This document shows positions 1 to 9,448 of a DNA stretch of 64,000 nucleotides, piece after piece. A model generated the notes under the pieces. The model was not told the origin of the DNA. It worked only from the letters and a program-made list of their open reading frames with translations, and ran no database searches. The first letter of the stretch is position 1; every line of letters begins with the position of its first letter. The translations under genes and the position numbers were made by a program. The stretch comes from Smallanthus sonchifolius (lineage: Eukaryota; Streptophyta; Magnoliopsida; Asterales; Asteraceae), in assembly GCA_023525975.1 (NCBI GenBank), contig CM042044.1, positions 15,734,501 to 15,798,500 of the forward strand, given 5' to 3'.

Positions 1-39
1 GGGTCTTCCTTACATACATGGTGAAGATGAACGTCGTCA
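1..39 (+). pseudogene. Serpin B exon 2 fragment (left window edge)
   Basis: This is the last few codons of interrupted serpin B exon 2, reading GLPYIHGEDERR, equivalent to GLPYLQGQDKRE in serpin A. Homology to serpin stops after about position 39 and transposon DNA follows. The 5' part of this copy lies outside the window. Confidence 0.8.
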
Positions 40-71
40 TATGGTTTAATTAAATAATTCAAAAAGAAATT

Positions 72-237
72 CTATACCGACGACATGTCGTCGATATAGC
101 TTCTGGACTTATCCGGAAGACAAGTCGTCGGGAAAGACCCAACCTATACCGACGACATGTCGTCAGTATAGGTTATTTCCAATTTAATTAAAAAAATTTG
201 AAAACGACCTATACCGACGACATGTCGTCGGCATAGG
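72..237. repeat. CACTA subterminal palindromes, left cluster
   Basis: Three palindromic repeats at 72-99, 143-172 and 208-237 share the core ACCGACGACATGTCGTCGGT with a few mismatches. In CACTA elements, subterminal repeats bind the TNPA-type protein. A degenerate half-site follows the first at about 118-131. Confidence 0.85.
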
Positions 238-497
238 TTTTTCTGTATTTTTTTTTATTTTTATTAAATTTTCAAAATTTTCCAGAAATATTTAATTTCT
301 AATTACCAAAACCTGCAAATCAGATAATTCAAACCATTCAAAAATTGAAATCCGAAACATATTGTTCGATACAAAAACCTGTTCGACACACAAATCAAAT
401 ATTCAAACATAAAGTTGTCCGACACACAAACATAAAAACTGTTCAAACATTCAACAAATAACACCGACAACCAAGGCAAAGGCGCAGCAACTTCAAG

Positions 498-2270
498 CTA
501 ATTATCGTCGCTGCTAGTTCGGCGTTCCCACATTCGACGCATTTCATCCATTTGTCGTTGCATTTCAAGCATTTGTTGAATATGCACACGACGTTCTTCA
601 TCTCGTTGGGCTTCACGTTGTTGTTGATCTTGGACTTGTTGTTGAAGTTGAGTTACACGCTCATCCACTTCTTGCTAATGTGGTTGTGGAGAGGGGGTAC
701 TGAACAAATCTGGTGTGGGATTACTCACCACACGACCAACACCCCCGATATGGCCACGCCGATGACCCAATGCACGCTCCATGCATGCAATCTCATCGAC
801 AGCAGACGAGTCACCACCAGACTCAGCAGAGGATCTTGTATACTCGTCTTGGATTCGGGCCTGCATTAAACAATGTAATAAACAATCACTTAACTATTTT
901 ACTAAAATTCGACAGCATAACTGCTGTAAAATGGATAACCAACCTGTTAAACTATAAGTTATAAACGACCCAAATTCACAAATTCCAATCAACCAACACT
1001 AATAACAACAAATACTAATAATACTAGCAAAAATATTCAACAATTGGGCTCGAGTTGGATGTTCTAAGTCTATTAAAGCGTGTTTGAGTCATTTTGACCC
1101 GTTTAAAGTTACAGTTGTATGTTCTAAGTTTATTAAAGTGTGTTTGGGTCATTTTGACCCGTTTAAAGTTAAAGCTGGATATTTTAAGTCTCTAAAAGTG
1201 TGTTTGGGTCATTTTGACCCGTTTTAAGTTACAGTTGGATGTTCTAAATCTAGTAAGTCTAACAACAAAATCATTTGATTTACATAATCTGATGATGCAT
1301 TCGCGTTGGCCCAACCGGTCCATTCTTTATAATGGGTCGATTTAAACACATCAATTGGGCCGGTACCCTGTGAAAAACAAAAAGAATATCACTAAGAATT
1401 AATAAGCATGTTTATATAATACTAATACTTGTATTTTCATACCTCCATGTGTCGGCACTGGGCGTATGATTTGCTGCCATGGTAACTTGGGTAACGTTGT
1501 TTTGATCGATTTTGTTTGTTCTTCGTCGAGCGGTTTTTATAGCTCGCATCTAAAAACAGCTCATTAATCAAAGTCTCCCAAGTTTCTTGATCAACATCTT
1601 CTGGTGGATTATTCATCGCCGCCTCCACATCATCGTATCCCCCATTCTCTACGAAGTGAACTTTCAACACGTTCTTGTGATCTTTATACGCCCTCTGACA
1701 CTCGGCGGTGATTCCGAGTTCAACGCCTCGCCACTTATCAGTGTTTCTCCAGGAGTCCAGATCAAAATAATCCTACAAATGGAAAGTAATTATAAATGTA
1801 ATAGTTATGAAATTATAAGTAATTATAAAACATCTATACTTACTATAAGAGTGGGATATACGGCCCGTTTCTTGTCAATTGGAACCTTAGCCCAATTAGG
1901 ATAATATGGCGGAACAACATTTTCAACCTCCAACGAGATAGCACGGATAAAATCCGTAGCGTTAGGACCCACAAACTTGTACCCCCCGGTATGAAGTTCC
2001 ATCAATGGGAAGAGGCTTCCTCCCATTTTGCTCAAATTTCTTATACAATTTTAGGTTTTTGCCTTTAGATCGTCTTTTTTGAGAGGAACTACCTACATTG
2101 ACACATGACATTCAAAAGTTAGGTAATTATAAAGACATCTATTAAACTATAACAAGTAATTTACCACCGGATCCAGTTGCACAACCCGAGTCGAAGTGAT
2201 ACGGACCACCATCTTCACCATCTCCACCGTCTCCACCATCTCCACCGTGTGATTGCGCCATTGTTGCCAT
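498..2270 (-). pseudogene. TNPA-like CACTA protein gene (Transposase_24 type), copy 1
   Basis: A multi-exon gene on the minus strand is built from likely exons 2270-2165, 2092-1844, 1772-1443, 1367-1284 and 860-498, most with usable splice sites. It opens with a Gly/Asp-rich stretch. The core shows W..VP...K, then SWRNTDKWR and NKQNRSKQRYPSYHGSKSYA, typical of plant En/Spm proteins, then VFKSTHYKEWTGW. The end has MERALGHRRGHIGGVGRVV and a Gln/Arg-rich, probably coiled-coil tail. Two lesions are visible: reading frames on either side of a G6 run at about 1981-1990 do not match, and one in-frame TAG at about 675-677 cuts off the coiled-coil tail. The protein would have bound the subterminal palindromes. 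It is very likely inactive. Confidence 0.82.
1048..1250. repeat. Minisatellite in the TNPA-like intron (about 60-bp unit)
   Basis: Three to four imperfect tandem copies of an about 60-bp unit contain GTTGGATGTTCTAAG and GGGTCATTTTGACCCG. They lie in the last intron of the TNPA-like gene. Each unit contains the inverted pair GGGTCA/TGACCC. The same array is in copies 2 (about 20500-20702) and 3 (about 39951-40153). Confidence 0.8.
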
Positions 2271-2349
2271 TTTTCCTACAACAAAATTTATTAGTAAGCA
2301 CAAATAATTATTAATTAACAAAGACAAATAGTACATTTTTAACATACAT

Positions 2350-3117
2350 TCAATCAGAATCATCACTAAAATAACGTGTGTCAACAACATCATCATCTTC
2401 TTCATCGTCGTCATTTAGTTCGTCTTCATCATCTGAATTGTATGCATCTTCTTCATCATCATTAATAAAACTTTCATCGAGATCAATCGAGACAACATGA
2501 CTTGGGTCACCACCCTCATTTAAAGTTGTACGCATAGGCAAGTAGCCTAAGTCGACAACCAAGTTACCAAAAAATGATTGAGTTTCTCGTGTAATAGATT
2601 GACTATCAACATGGGGAATTGGAGTTTGGTCACCACCTACGTGACTTGATTCACCACCTTCGCATCCGGTGTCCACAACCAAAGTATAATCATTTGATTG
2701 AGTGTCGTGCAATATATCTATCTCATTAACAATAGTAGGATGATCTCAAAGCTTCTGATGGTGAACGTCCTCAACAACCCTCCATTGGCCAGTGGTTCGA
2801 GAAAGATCTCGAAGATAGAACACTTGTTTAGCCTGTGTGGCTAATATATATTGGACATCATCATACCATTCTTTGCCAACATACCAATCACGGCCAATGT
2901 CAATTATAGTAGTATTGTTTTGCTTAATTAATCTTTTACCTCTCGTGTGGAACCATTTACAACGAAATAGTACAACCGAGTAACCATCTATGTAGTTCAA
3001 CTCTATGATCTCTTCTAGTTGACCATAAAATGGAGTATCGTCTAAGCTTAAAATCCTTAAAAAATGGTTAAATCTTCCTCTAAGCTTGAAATCCTTCAAA
3101 AATGGTTAAATCTTCAA
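2350..3117 (-). pseudogene. TNP2-type CACTA transposase, C-terminal part (DUF4216), copy 1
   Basis: This fragment holds the DUF4216 region found near the C-terminus of CACTA transposases, with TPFYGQLEEIIELNY, VVLFRCKWF and FVLASQA-like ILATQAKQVFYLRDL. A downstream acidic Asp/Glu tail ends at 2350. The two halves are in the same frame, separated by one TGA at about 2743-2745. The 5' end is damaged by a 38-bp direct duplication. The catalytic transposase domain that should precede DUF4216 is missing. A possible 5' leader exon with a GTGAGT donor lies upstream at about 3200-3290. Confidence 0.82.
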
Positions 3118-3351
3118 ACACCTAACAAAAACCAAAGAAAGTAAGCAAAAAATACCAAAATGTTGATTTTTTTGTTAAGATTGAATAATATATGTTAACT
3201 CACCTCAAAACCGAAGAGATTGGTGAATATTGCTCCACAAAATACCCAAAAACACGAAAAATCGCCGGAGAGAGAGATAGAGGCGTTTTGGAGGGTTTTT
3301 TGGGTGAAATGAGAAGCAGAAAGTTGTATTCTGTGTTAATTCGCGCTGAGA

Positions 3352-3780
3352 CCTATACCGAAGACATGTCGTCTGTATAGGCTATAATGTCGGCATTGTA
3401 GGTTGCCTGTACCGACGACATGTCGTCGGTATAGGCTTCGTAGGGTTTTGACCAGTCAATAAAGTAAAAAAAGCCTATACCAACGACATGTTGTCGGTAT
3501 AGGCCATTTTATAATTTTTTTAATTAAACAAAAAAAAAAATTTGACCGACGAAAACATTATTATATTAAAAAAAACAAAAATAAAATCAAAATAACCCTA
3601 TACATAGGTTTTCCCCAATAATTCATTGGGCGCCATTTTCCCCCCATATGGCTCAACCCTGTACCGACGACATGTCGTCGGTATAGGGTGTCCCTGTCAA
3701 AATTTTGGTTTTGACCTATACCGACGACATGTCGTCGGTATAGGGTGACCTATGCCGACGACAATTGTCGTCGGTATAGG
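3352..3780. repeat. CACTA subterminal palindromes, right cluster
   Basis: Six palindromes occur at 3352-3381, 3406-3435, 3474-3503, 3657-3688, 3715-3744 and 3749-3780, all variants of the left-cluster repeat. The last has AATT in place of AT at its centre. The first is imperfect (T at 3374), whereas copy 3 has the perfect base at 42277. Confidence 0.88.
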
Positions 3781-3813
3781 CGGCGTCGGCACAGGGTCTT
3801 TTTCTTGTAGTGT

Positions 3814-3897
3814 CACCCGTTTTTGTTTGTGATTAGAGAAGACGTGACCAAGGTCATGTTGTTTATGGGTCAGGTGATCGACCCTAGTGTTGGTTGA
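3814..3897 (+). pseudogene. Serpin B 3' terminal fragment, copy 1
   Basis: Directly after the CACTA terminus the frame reads HPFLFVIREDVTKVMLFMGQ and then VIDPSVG and a stop. This is the canonical serpin C-terminus, and the equivalent HPFLFVIREDVTG follows VAD in serpin A. About 130 codons between GEDERR and HPF, including the reactive loop, are absent. It belongs to the gene whose 5' half lies left of the window. About 350 bp of downstream DNA is strongly similar to the serpin A 3' flank. Confidence 0.88.
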
Positions 3898-4250
3898 AAG
3901 GGTAGTTGAAATCTCTAGTATCATGAATAAATTTTCTTTTGTTTATTACACCCTTGGTTAAGCCACTTCTTTTCGTGTTTGCTATGGATTTTTGAGTAAA
4001 ACTATTACATCTTGAGCCATTTAATTCAAATTCAAGCTATTTATTTGTTATGTTTTGTCATGTTCTTTGCTTTCATATCTCAATTAGTTTTACTTGATAA
4101 AAAGTGGGAACACCAAATATCAAGTCGTGTTTGAATTAAAAATACCAGTTTAAGTTGTAAAAGTTATTTAAATAATTATTATTCATTTGGTTTATTGGTA
4201 TTTTAGAGCAAATATATATATAAAAAAAATAGTTGAGATCGAGTACTAAA
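3898..4250 (+). other. Serpin B 3' flank, duplicate of the serpin A 3' flank
   Basis: From about 3930 to 4250 this non-coding stretch matches 8630-8870 with scattered differences. Both run from GTAAAACTATTACATCTTGA to GAGATCGAGTACT. It shows that serpins A and B arose by an older duplication that included downstream DNA. The same stretch is at 23350-23702 and 42801-43153. Confidence 0.8.
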
Positions 4251-4359
4251 AATTTTAGAAAATATTTTGTGCAACTCTTGATTGCTTTGCCTTATTGTTG
4301 ACCAAAACAAGAAAGAACGATTTTTTTTTCTTTTTGTTGCAGATTTGATAAAGTCAAAA

Positions 4360-4768
4360 TCTATACTATATAATAAATAAAGGTTTTAGAGAGACATTTG
4401 TCATTCTCTTATGCTATGTAATAATTTTTTTCACGTCTCTCTCTCCTATTAATTATACAAATTTTCTTTAATTATTTTTTTTTTAATTTTTTTGTTTCAC
4501 GTCTTTTTCTCCTATTAAATAACAATGATTTCTATAACTAATTTTATAAAAAAAATTTTATTTAAAAAAATAGGTTTGTTTATAAAACATTTTTAGAAAT
4601 TAAATATTTTTTCATTTTTTTATAAAAGGTTTTTAAAAAATAAATATATAACGTTTCTAAAATTTGTTTAAAAAACTTTATAATATGTCATAAATATGTA
4701 AATTTTTATTACTAAGTTTATAACATTGTATTTATTCAACTCGTATAATACACGGGGTTTTAACCTAG
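4360..4768 (+). mobile_element. Short non-autonomous Helitron, copy 1
   Basis: It starts TCTATACTATATAATAAA after an A, and ends with a GTATAATACAC hairpin region followed by CTAG before a T. This is the Helitron pattern (5' TC, 3' hairpin and CTRR, insertion between A and T, no target duplication). At 409 bp there is no coding capacity. The interior is T-rich with repeated TCTCTCCTATTA motifs shared with other Helitron-like pieces of the window. Confidence 0.75.
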
Positions 4769-4864
4769 TAAAAAAATAAACAAAGAAACTAACTTGAAAA
4801 AGAACTAGTATGAGAATTCCCTATTGAAAAGAACTTACTGTTTAGAAGAAACTAAGTTGAAAAG

Positions 4865-6420
4865 ATGGGAGATTATGAAAATAAAAACAAAAGCATGGTA
4901 ACATATAAAGAAGTCGGTCCATCCTTGTCTAGTTTTCAATGCCCGTTGTTAAGAAACACAAATTATTTAATATGGACACTCATAATGAAAGTTATATTGG
5001 AGGCTAAATGGAGTCCGTGAAATAACAGAGAGAAACATTTCCGCAGAAGTAGATATAAAAACAGACAAAACTGCATTGGCTTATCTATATGAAGGTTTGC
5101 TTGAAGGCCTTACACTATAATTTGCAGGCTGTAAAACCTGGAAGGAAGCCTGGGATACACTAAAGACTAGGTTCATTGGAGTTGGAGAAGTGTAGCAGGC
5201 ATGATTAGAGTCGGTCAAATATGAGTTTGACAAACTCTAAATGAGAGAAGATAAAATGATAGATTCCCTCACTGCAAAAATGATAAACATTGTCATTAGA
5301 GCTACTACATGTGGATCAACATGTTGAAAATAATCTCTACAATTTTCTAATCTATATATTTTGTTTGTGTGTTTGTTTCATGAAATAGATTGGGCTATTG
5401 GACCTGTCAGATAGAGTTTGGATTGGGCTTAACTTAGATATGGGCTTGTGGTCTTTCCACATGGGCTTACCCGTTAGAACTTGGTTTTATTATCAGATCA
5501 CCATCTTCATTTAGGTTTTTGAACCCCTTTTGCCATATATTCATTCATATGGAGTATAGAGCACCTCTCGAGGTCTTTGTCATCTTTGTCTTCTCTATCT
5601 AGTCATCAAGGCAGCAAGGCGCCATAGTCTTCGTGTTCTATCCGGTCAAGGCTATCATCTCTCTAGTTCTTTCTAAAAGCTTCATCTTGTTCATGTTAGG
5701 GTTTCATTATTTGTAATGATGAAATCTGATCTTTGTTGAGCTTGAATTCTGCAAATATAGTTCATCTTTTAGATGTGCAGTTTCTGTATTATTTTATTAA
5801 GTTCGTATATTTGTTGATATTCAGATCTGACAGATTTCTGTTTTTGGGTGTAAAACATTTGGTTTGGGAATAAGAGTTTGATTTCATATTTTTGACACAA
5901 CATTTGAACAACCAACCTTAGTGCGAAAACTTCATACCAGAAAGCTTTGTTCAAATAGTAGCATCAGTTGAACAATTTGTTGATTTAAGCAAAATTACTC
6001 TAGACGCAACTACTACAAGACTAAAGACTTATGAAGAAAGAATAAAGTTCAAGAAAGATAGCCTAGTTGACAACAAAGAAATCATCACTACACACATCAT
6101 TATAACGATTCCAATAAAGGAAAACGTTTTGGAAGACACGGGCAACATAAGTTTAACACATCTCAAAGAAATTGACGTATGACAAAATTCAGACAAGAAC
6201 AAGGAAAGAAGGAAATGTGTCGCAAGAAATATAATATTGATTATGATAGTAGAAAGAGATAACCAAAGAATCCAAAACAAATTTGTGGTTGATATAAGTA
6301 AAGTAAGATATTATAATTGCAATATTTATGAAGACTATGCCTAAGATTGCCCTGAACCAAACCACGGAAAATAAGAATCAAATCTCGTGCAAGAAGATGA
6401 GGAACAACCCACCTAATGGT
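4865..6420 (+). pseudogene. Ty1/copia gag fragment interrupted by a solo LTR, copy 1
   Basis: Translated pieces in shifting frames match copia gag: FQCPLLRNTNYLIWTLIMKV (UBN2-type start), WKEAWDTLKTRF, and after the solo LTR EQFVDL and LKTYEERI. A decayed zinc knuckle, YYNCNIY..DYA*DCPEP, ends near 6350. Several stops and frameshifts make it a relic. There is no protease, integrase or reverse transcriptase and no flanking LTR of its own. Confidence 0.78.
5322..5897 (+). mobile_element. Solo LTR inserted in the gag fragment, copy 1
   Basis: This 576-bp element begins TGTTGAAAATAA and ends TTTTTGACA (TG..CA). It is flanked by the 5-bp direct repeat CAACA at 5317-5321 and 5898-5902. Removing it with one repeat makes the gag reading continuous. 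Its strand is assumed. Confidence 0.88.
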
Positions 6421-7145
6421 ACAAGCCGAAGATGGTAATACTCAAAAGATATGTGGGGATATCGAAGAATTTGTTTGTGTTAAAGACTAATGGGTTGGCC
6501 CGGGCAAAACGTCGAGCATCAACGAGACTATTTTAGAGAAGGCAATCTAACACGAACTGTCTTAAACACTGATTATATTTGGGTACTATTATTATTATTA
6601 TAACTATGTAAATATTTAGTAATTATATACTTAAACATTTAAATAATTATTAATAATTAACATCCAATATTTTAGCTTCATTTCATTTCCACGATAATTG
6701 AATATCCACAGTTTCAACTTCAGTTCGTGACTTAATTTAAGCCGTAAAACCTTAACCGTTATTTCCCGTTTGGTCGGTGGTCATTCCGACCAATCTAGCG
6801 GGTTTGGTGTGAAGATTTTTAAAACGATAGTTAACGGTATGTTTATAAAATTTTATATTTTTAATTATTATATACTCCTCTAACATCCCAAAATTTTAAA
6901 AGAAGTCCAAACAACTTGATTTAAAGAAACCAAATTTTAAATAATATCTGCTTTTGATCGAGTATGGTCAATTAAGATAAAAGGAAACGAAGTTTTAAAT
7001 AATATTAAAAGATAAGATTAAAAGATTGATTTTATTTGAATGAGTAGGGTTTTTAACTTAAAGATACCAAATATTTACAATCTCGTCTTTCTCCGATTCG
7101 TCTGCATAATTTCTTCTTCTTCTTCTTGGCTGTTTACGTACAACA
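6421..7145. other. Upstream region of serpin A, no gene seen
   Basis: AT-rich DNA between the gag relic and serpin A. It contains an inverted pair GGTCGG..CCGACC at about 6772-6793. No coding region is supported. The last 100 bp form the 5' UTR, which is homologous to the serpin B leader (CTTCAACCTCAAACCTATC-like) and includes a TTC/TCT-rich stretch at 7109-7128. Confidence 0.6.
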
Positions 7146-7286
7146 ATGGCTCCTATTCCGCCTTTCCACCTTCATCCTCATACCTATCCTTCTGGTTTTC
7201 CTCCCGAAAGCTTCGATGCACCTTCAACAATCAATCAGCAACCAAACCCTCGTCTCAACCACACTCGCGTCCCACATTCTCTCTAA
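7146..7286 (+). promoter_or_regulatory. Upstream ORF overlapping the serpin A start
   Basis: An ATG at 7146 opens a 46-codon frame that runs through the serpin ATG at 7216 in another frame and stops at 7286. The homologous position in the serpin B leader reads ACG, so B lacks this upstream ATG. Such overlapping upstream ORFs usually reduce translation of the main frame. Identical frames are at 26598-26738 and 46048-46188. Confidence 0.5.
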
Positions 7287-8625
7287 GAAATTCCCCGACT
7301 CCAACATCGTTTTCTGTCCCCTTTCCATCCAAGCCACCCTGAGCCTAGTATCCGCCGGTTCCAAATGCCAAACGCTCGACGAAATCCTCAGTTTCCTGAA
7401 AACGAGCACATCGTTTTCTTGGTGAGGGTCTATATTGGAATTAGGGGTCCTTATCATTAATATTTATTTATTTTATTTTTTGAACGGCGTGGGGGCTCAA
7501 CTGTCACGTCCCAACAAGGGAGGCTCGTACATCAGTCTACCCATACAACCTCCAATGAATTCGAATTTGCAGAGGGTGTTCCTAGTTTTTATGAAATGCA
7601 CCTTACAAGATTCGAATTCATGACCTTAAAAGAGGGGAAACCCTTTGAGAAAACCCCCTGACCACCAAGGCAGAACCTTTATGGCTATTTTTTTTTTAAC
7701 GGAAAATTTCTTTACTTGGTTTATAATGGTTTTGGATTTCTCATAACCAATTAGTATCAAAGGTATACAACTTTCTTTTTTATTTAGCTAACATATTATT
7801 AATTGATTAATGAAGATGGTTGAGGTAGTCAATGAAGTGAATTTATGGGCCGAAAAGCAAACAAATGGCCTTATCAATCAAGTCCTTCAACATAATGCAG
7901 TTGACAGTTTAACTCGGCTTATCTTGGCAAATGCCGTCTACTTCAAGGGAGCATGGAATCAGAAGTTTAACCGGAAAATGACAAAAGAATCTGACTTCCA
8001 CCTCCTTGATGGAAACAAAGTTAAGGTTCCATTCATGACCAACATGGAAAAACAATTGGTGCGTAAATATGATGATTTCACAGTATTAGGTCTTCCCTAT
8101 TTACAAGGTCAAGATAAACGCGAGTTCACAATGTACTTTTTCCTCCCAGATGCAAAGGACGGTCTTCAATCTCTGGTGGAGAAAATCGGTTCGACATCTG
8201 ACTTTTTTGACCGTCACATTCCACGCCAAGAAGTAGAAGTCGAGCGGTTTTTGATACCAAAATTTAAGATCTCATTCGGGTTTGAGGCTTCTGATATGTT
8301 GAAGGAACTAGGGCTTGTATTGCCTTTCAGTGATGGTTGTGATTTTACCGAAATGGTTGACTTAACTGTTGATGAAAGCCTTTATGTTTCGGGCATTTAC
8401 CATAAATCTTATATGGAAGTGAACGAAGAAGGTACAGAAGCTTCCTCGGTTTCTGCAGCATATATGACGAATTCATCAATGACTGATGATGAGGTTGATT
8501 TTGTGGCAGATCACCCGTTCTTGTTTGTGATTAGAGAAGATGTGACTGGGGTTGTGTTGTTTATGGGACAAGTGATTGAATGCCTTGTCTTTTGTTTATT
8601 GATTTTTTTAAAAAAATGGTTTTAG
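7216..8625 (+). pseudogene. Serpin A (plant serpin, serpin-ZX-like), copy 1
   Basis: Exon 1 (7216-7425) encodes the serpin N-terminus: MHLQQSISNQT, then NIVFCPLSIQATLSLVSAGS. It breaks off after SFLK, losing about 60 residues that plant serpins carry before the intron. Exon 2 (7810-8625, ATG at 7810) is intact for 271 codons: NLWAEKQTNGLI, NAVYFKGAWNQKF, FHLLDGN, GLPYLQGQDKREF, FGFEASDML. The hinge EEGTEASSVSAA (residues 206-217) and FVADHPFLFVIRED follow. Aligned to AtSerpin1 from memory, P1-P1' would be Ser222-Ser223, not Leu-Arg|Gly, and the loop is two residues shorter. The C-terminus has gained a 14-residue hydrophobic tail through a deletion. Splicing at the best donor (about 7411-7425) would create a stop. 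It is probably a pseudogene or makes an N-truncated product. Serpins inhibit proteases by loop insertion. Confidence 0.85.
7426..7809 (-). mobile_element. Insertion in the serpin A intron region, SINE-like candidate
   Basis: This stretch replaces the end of exon 1 and the normal intron. On the minus strand it has a TGGTGGTCAGGGGG stretch and a GAATTCGAATC stretch, resembling weak pol III A and B boxes, and an A-rich run at its right end (about 7688-7697). The direct repeat GATTCGAATTC/GAATTCGAAT flanks part of it. SINE identity is tentative. Confidence 0.35.
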
Positions 8626-9448
8626 AAGTAAAACTATTACATCTTGAGCCATTTAATTCAAATTCAAGCTATTGATTTGTTATGTTTTGTCATGTTCTTT
8701 GCTTTCATATCCTAATTAGTTTTACTTGATAAAAAATGGAAACACATTCATTAGGTCGTGTGTGAATCTAAAATACCAGTTTAAGTTGTAAAAGTTATTT
8801 AAATAATTTTTATTCATTTGGTTTATTGGTCTTTTAGAGCATATATATAAACGAGATTAGTTGAGATCGAGTACTTATGTGGTTTGTGAGCATTTATGTG
8901 TTTTGTGGTAAGTAATCAGAAAGAAAAGGGATATGGGAGTTTATATGGGAAATTAATAAACCATAAAAGATCAAAAATACTTCCACATGTGTTTTTAACT
9001 TATACATTCGTATGAAAGATGATCAAACTTATTTTATGGGTTTAAGAACAGTTGAACGAGTTGAGGTGAAGATAAATTGAGGACATTAAGCTCGAATCCT
9101 CTCTTATGTATATAATCATGACCGAATAATAGATGATTTTTGGTAACCAGAGATGAATTTGTCATGTTTGTGAAATTAAGAACGAGGTCACTTAATTGCA
9201 ACTAGTTTTATACCTATCCGTTGTTCGGGTAGTTCAATGTAATAAAATAAAAAACTGAACCAAATTGTCTATTCAAAAAGTTTCTTAGTAAGTAACTGGA
9301 AATTAACAAACGTAAGACAAAAAGTCCTTCAAATTAATAAATATGGCGGATCTACGCGTTAAATCTATCTACTCCATTTTTAGTCAATAGCTCCATTACA
9401 ATTCATGCAGTTCAAGAATATTTGTGTGTATTTAACCATGTTTTATAG
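8626..9448. other. Serpin A 3' flank and gene-free DNA
   Basis: 8630-8870 is the duplicated serpin 3' flank. From 8871 to 9448 I see no coding region, repeat or transposon end that I can support. Confidence 0.6.

Larger units (their letters stand above)
40..3812 (-). mobile_element. CACTA (En/Spm-like) transposon, defective, copy 1
   Basis: The right terminus is a classic CACTA end, CACTACAAGAAAAAGACCC on the minus strand (3794-3812). Both subterminal regions carry about 30-bp palindromes centred on ACCGACGACATGTCGTCGGT: three at 72-237 and six at 3352-3780. Inside, on the minus strand in the usual order, are a TNP2 C-terminal part followed by a TNPA-like gene. The left terminus is missing; serpin sequence meets internal transposon sequence near position 40. 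The catalytic transposase core is absent, so the element is non-autonomous. It sits inside serpin B. Confidence 0.9.

Noticed and set aside
37..39. TCA at the left CACTA junction as a target-site duplication partner of TCA at 3813-3815
   Set aside because: The serpin segment between the two sites is missing, so the two TCA triplets cannot flank one original insertion point. The match is chance.
552..869. 105-codon plus-strand frame
   Set aside because: It is the antisense shadow of the last TNPA-like exon, including its coiled-coil tail.
3657..3780. Regularly spaced palindromes as a CRISPR-like array
   Set aside because: Spacing is irregular, the repeats are near a CACTA terminus, and the genome is eukaryotic. 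They are transposase-binding subterminal repeats.
7126..7215. N-terminal hydrophobic extension (signal-peptide-like) on serpin A
   Set aside because: The frame start at 7126 is TTG, not ATG, and the DNA is homologous to the serpin B 5' leader. The first in-frame ATG is 7216.
7435..7623. 62-codon frame in the serpin A insertion
   Set aside because: It lies in a probable SINE-like insertion, with no domain or splice support.
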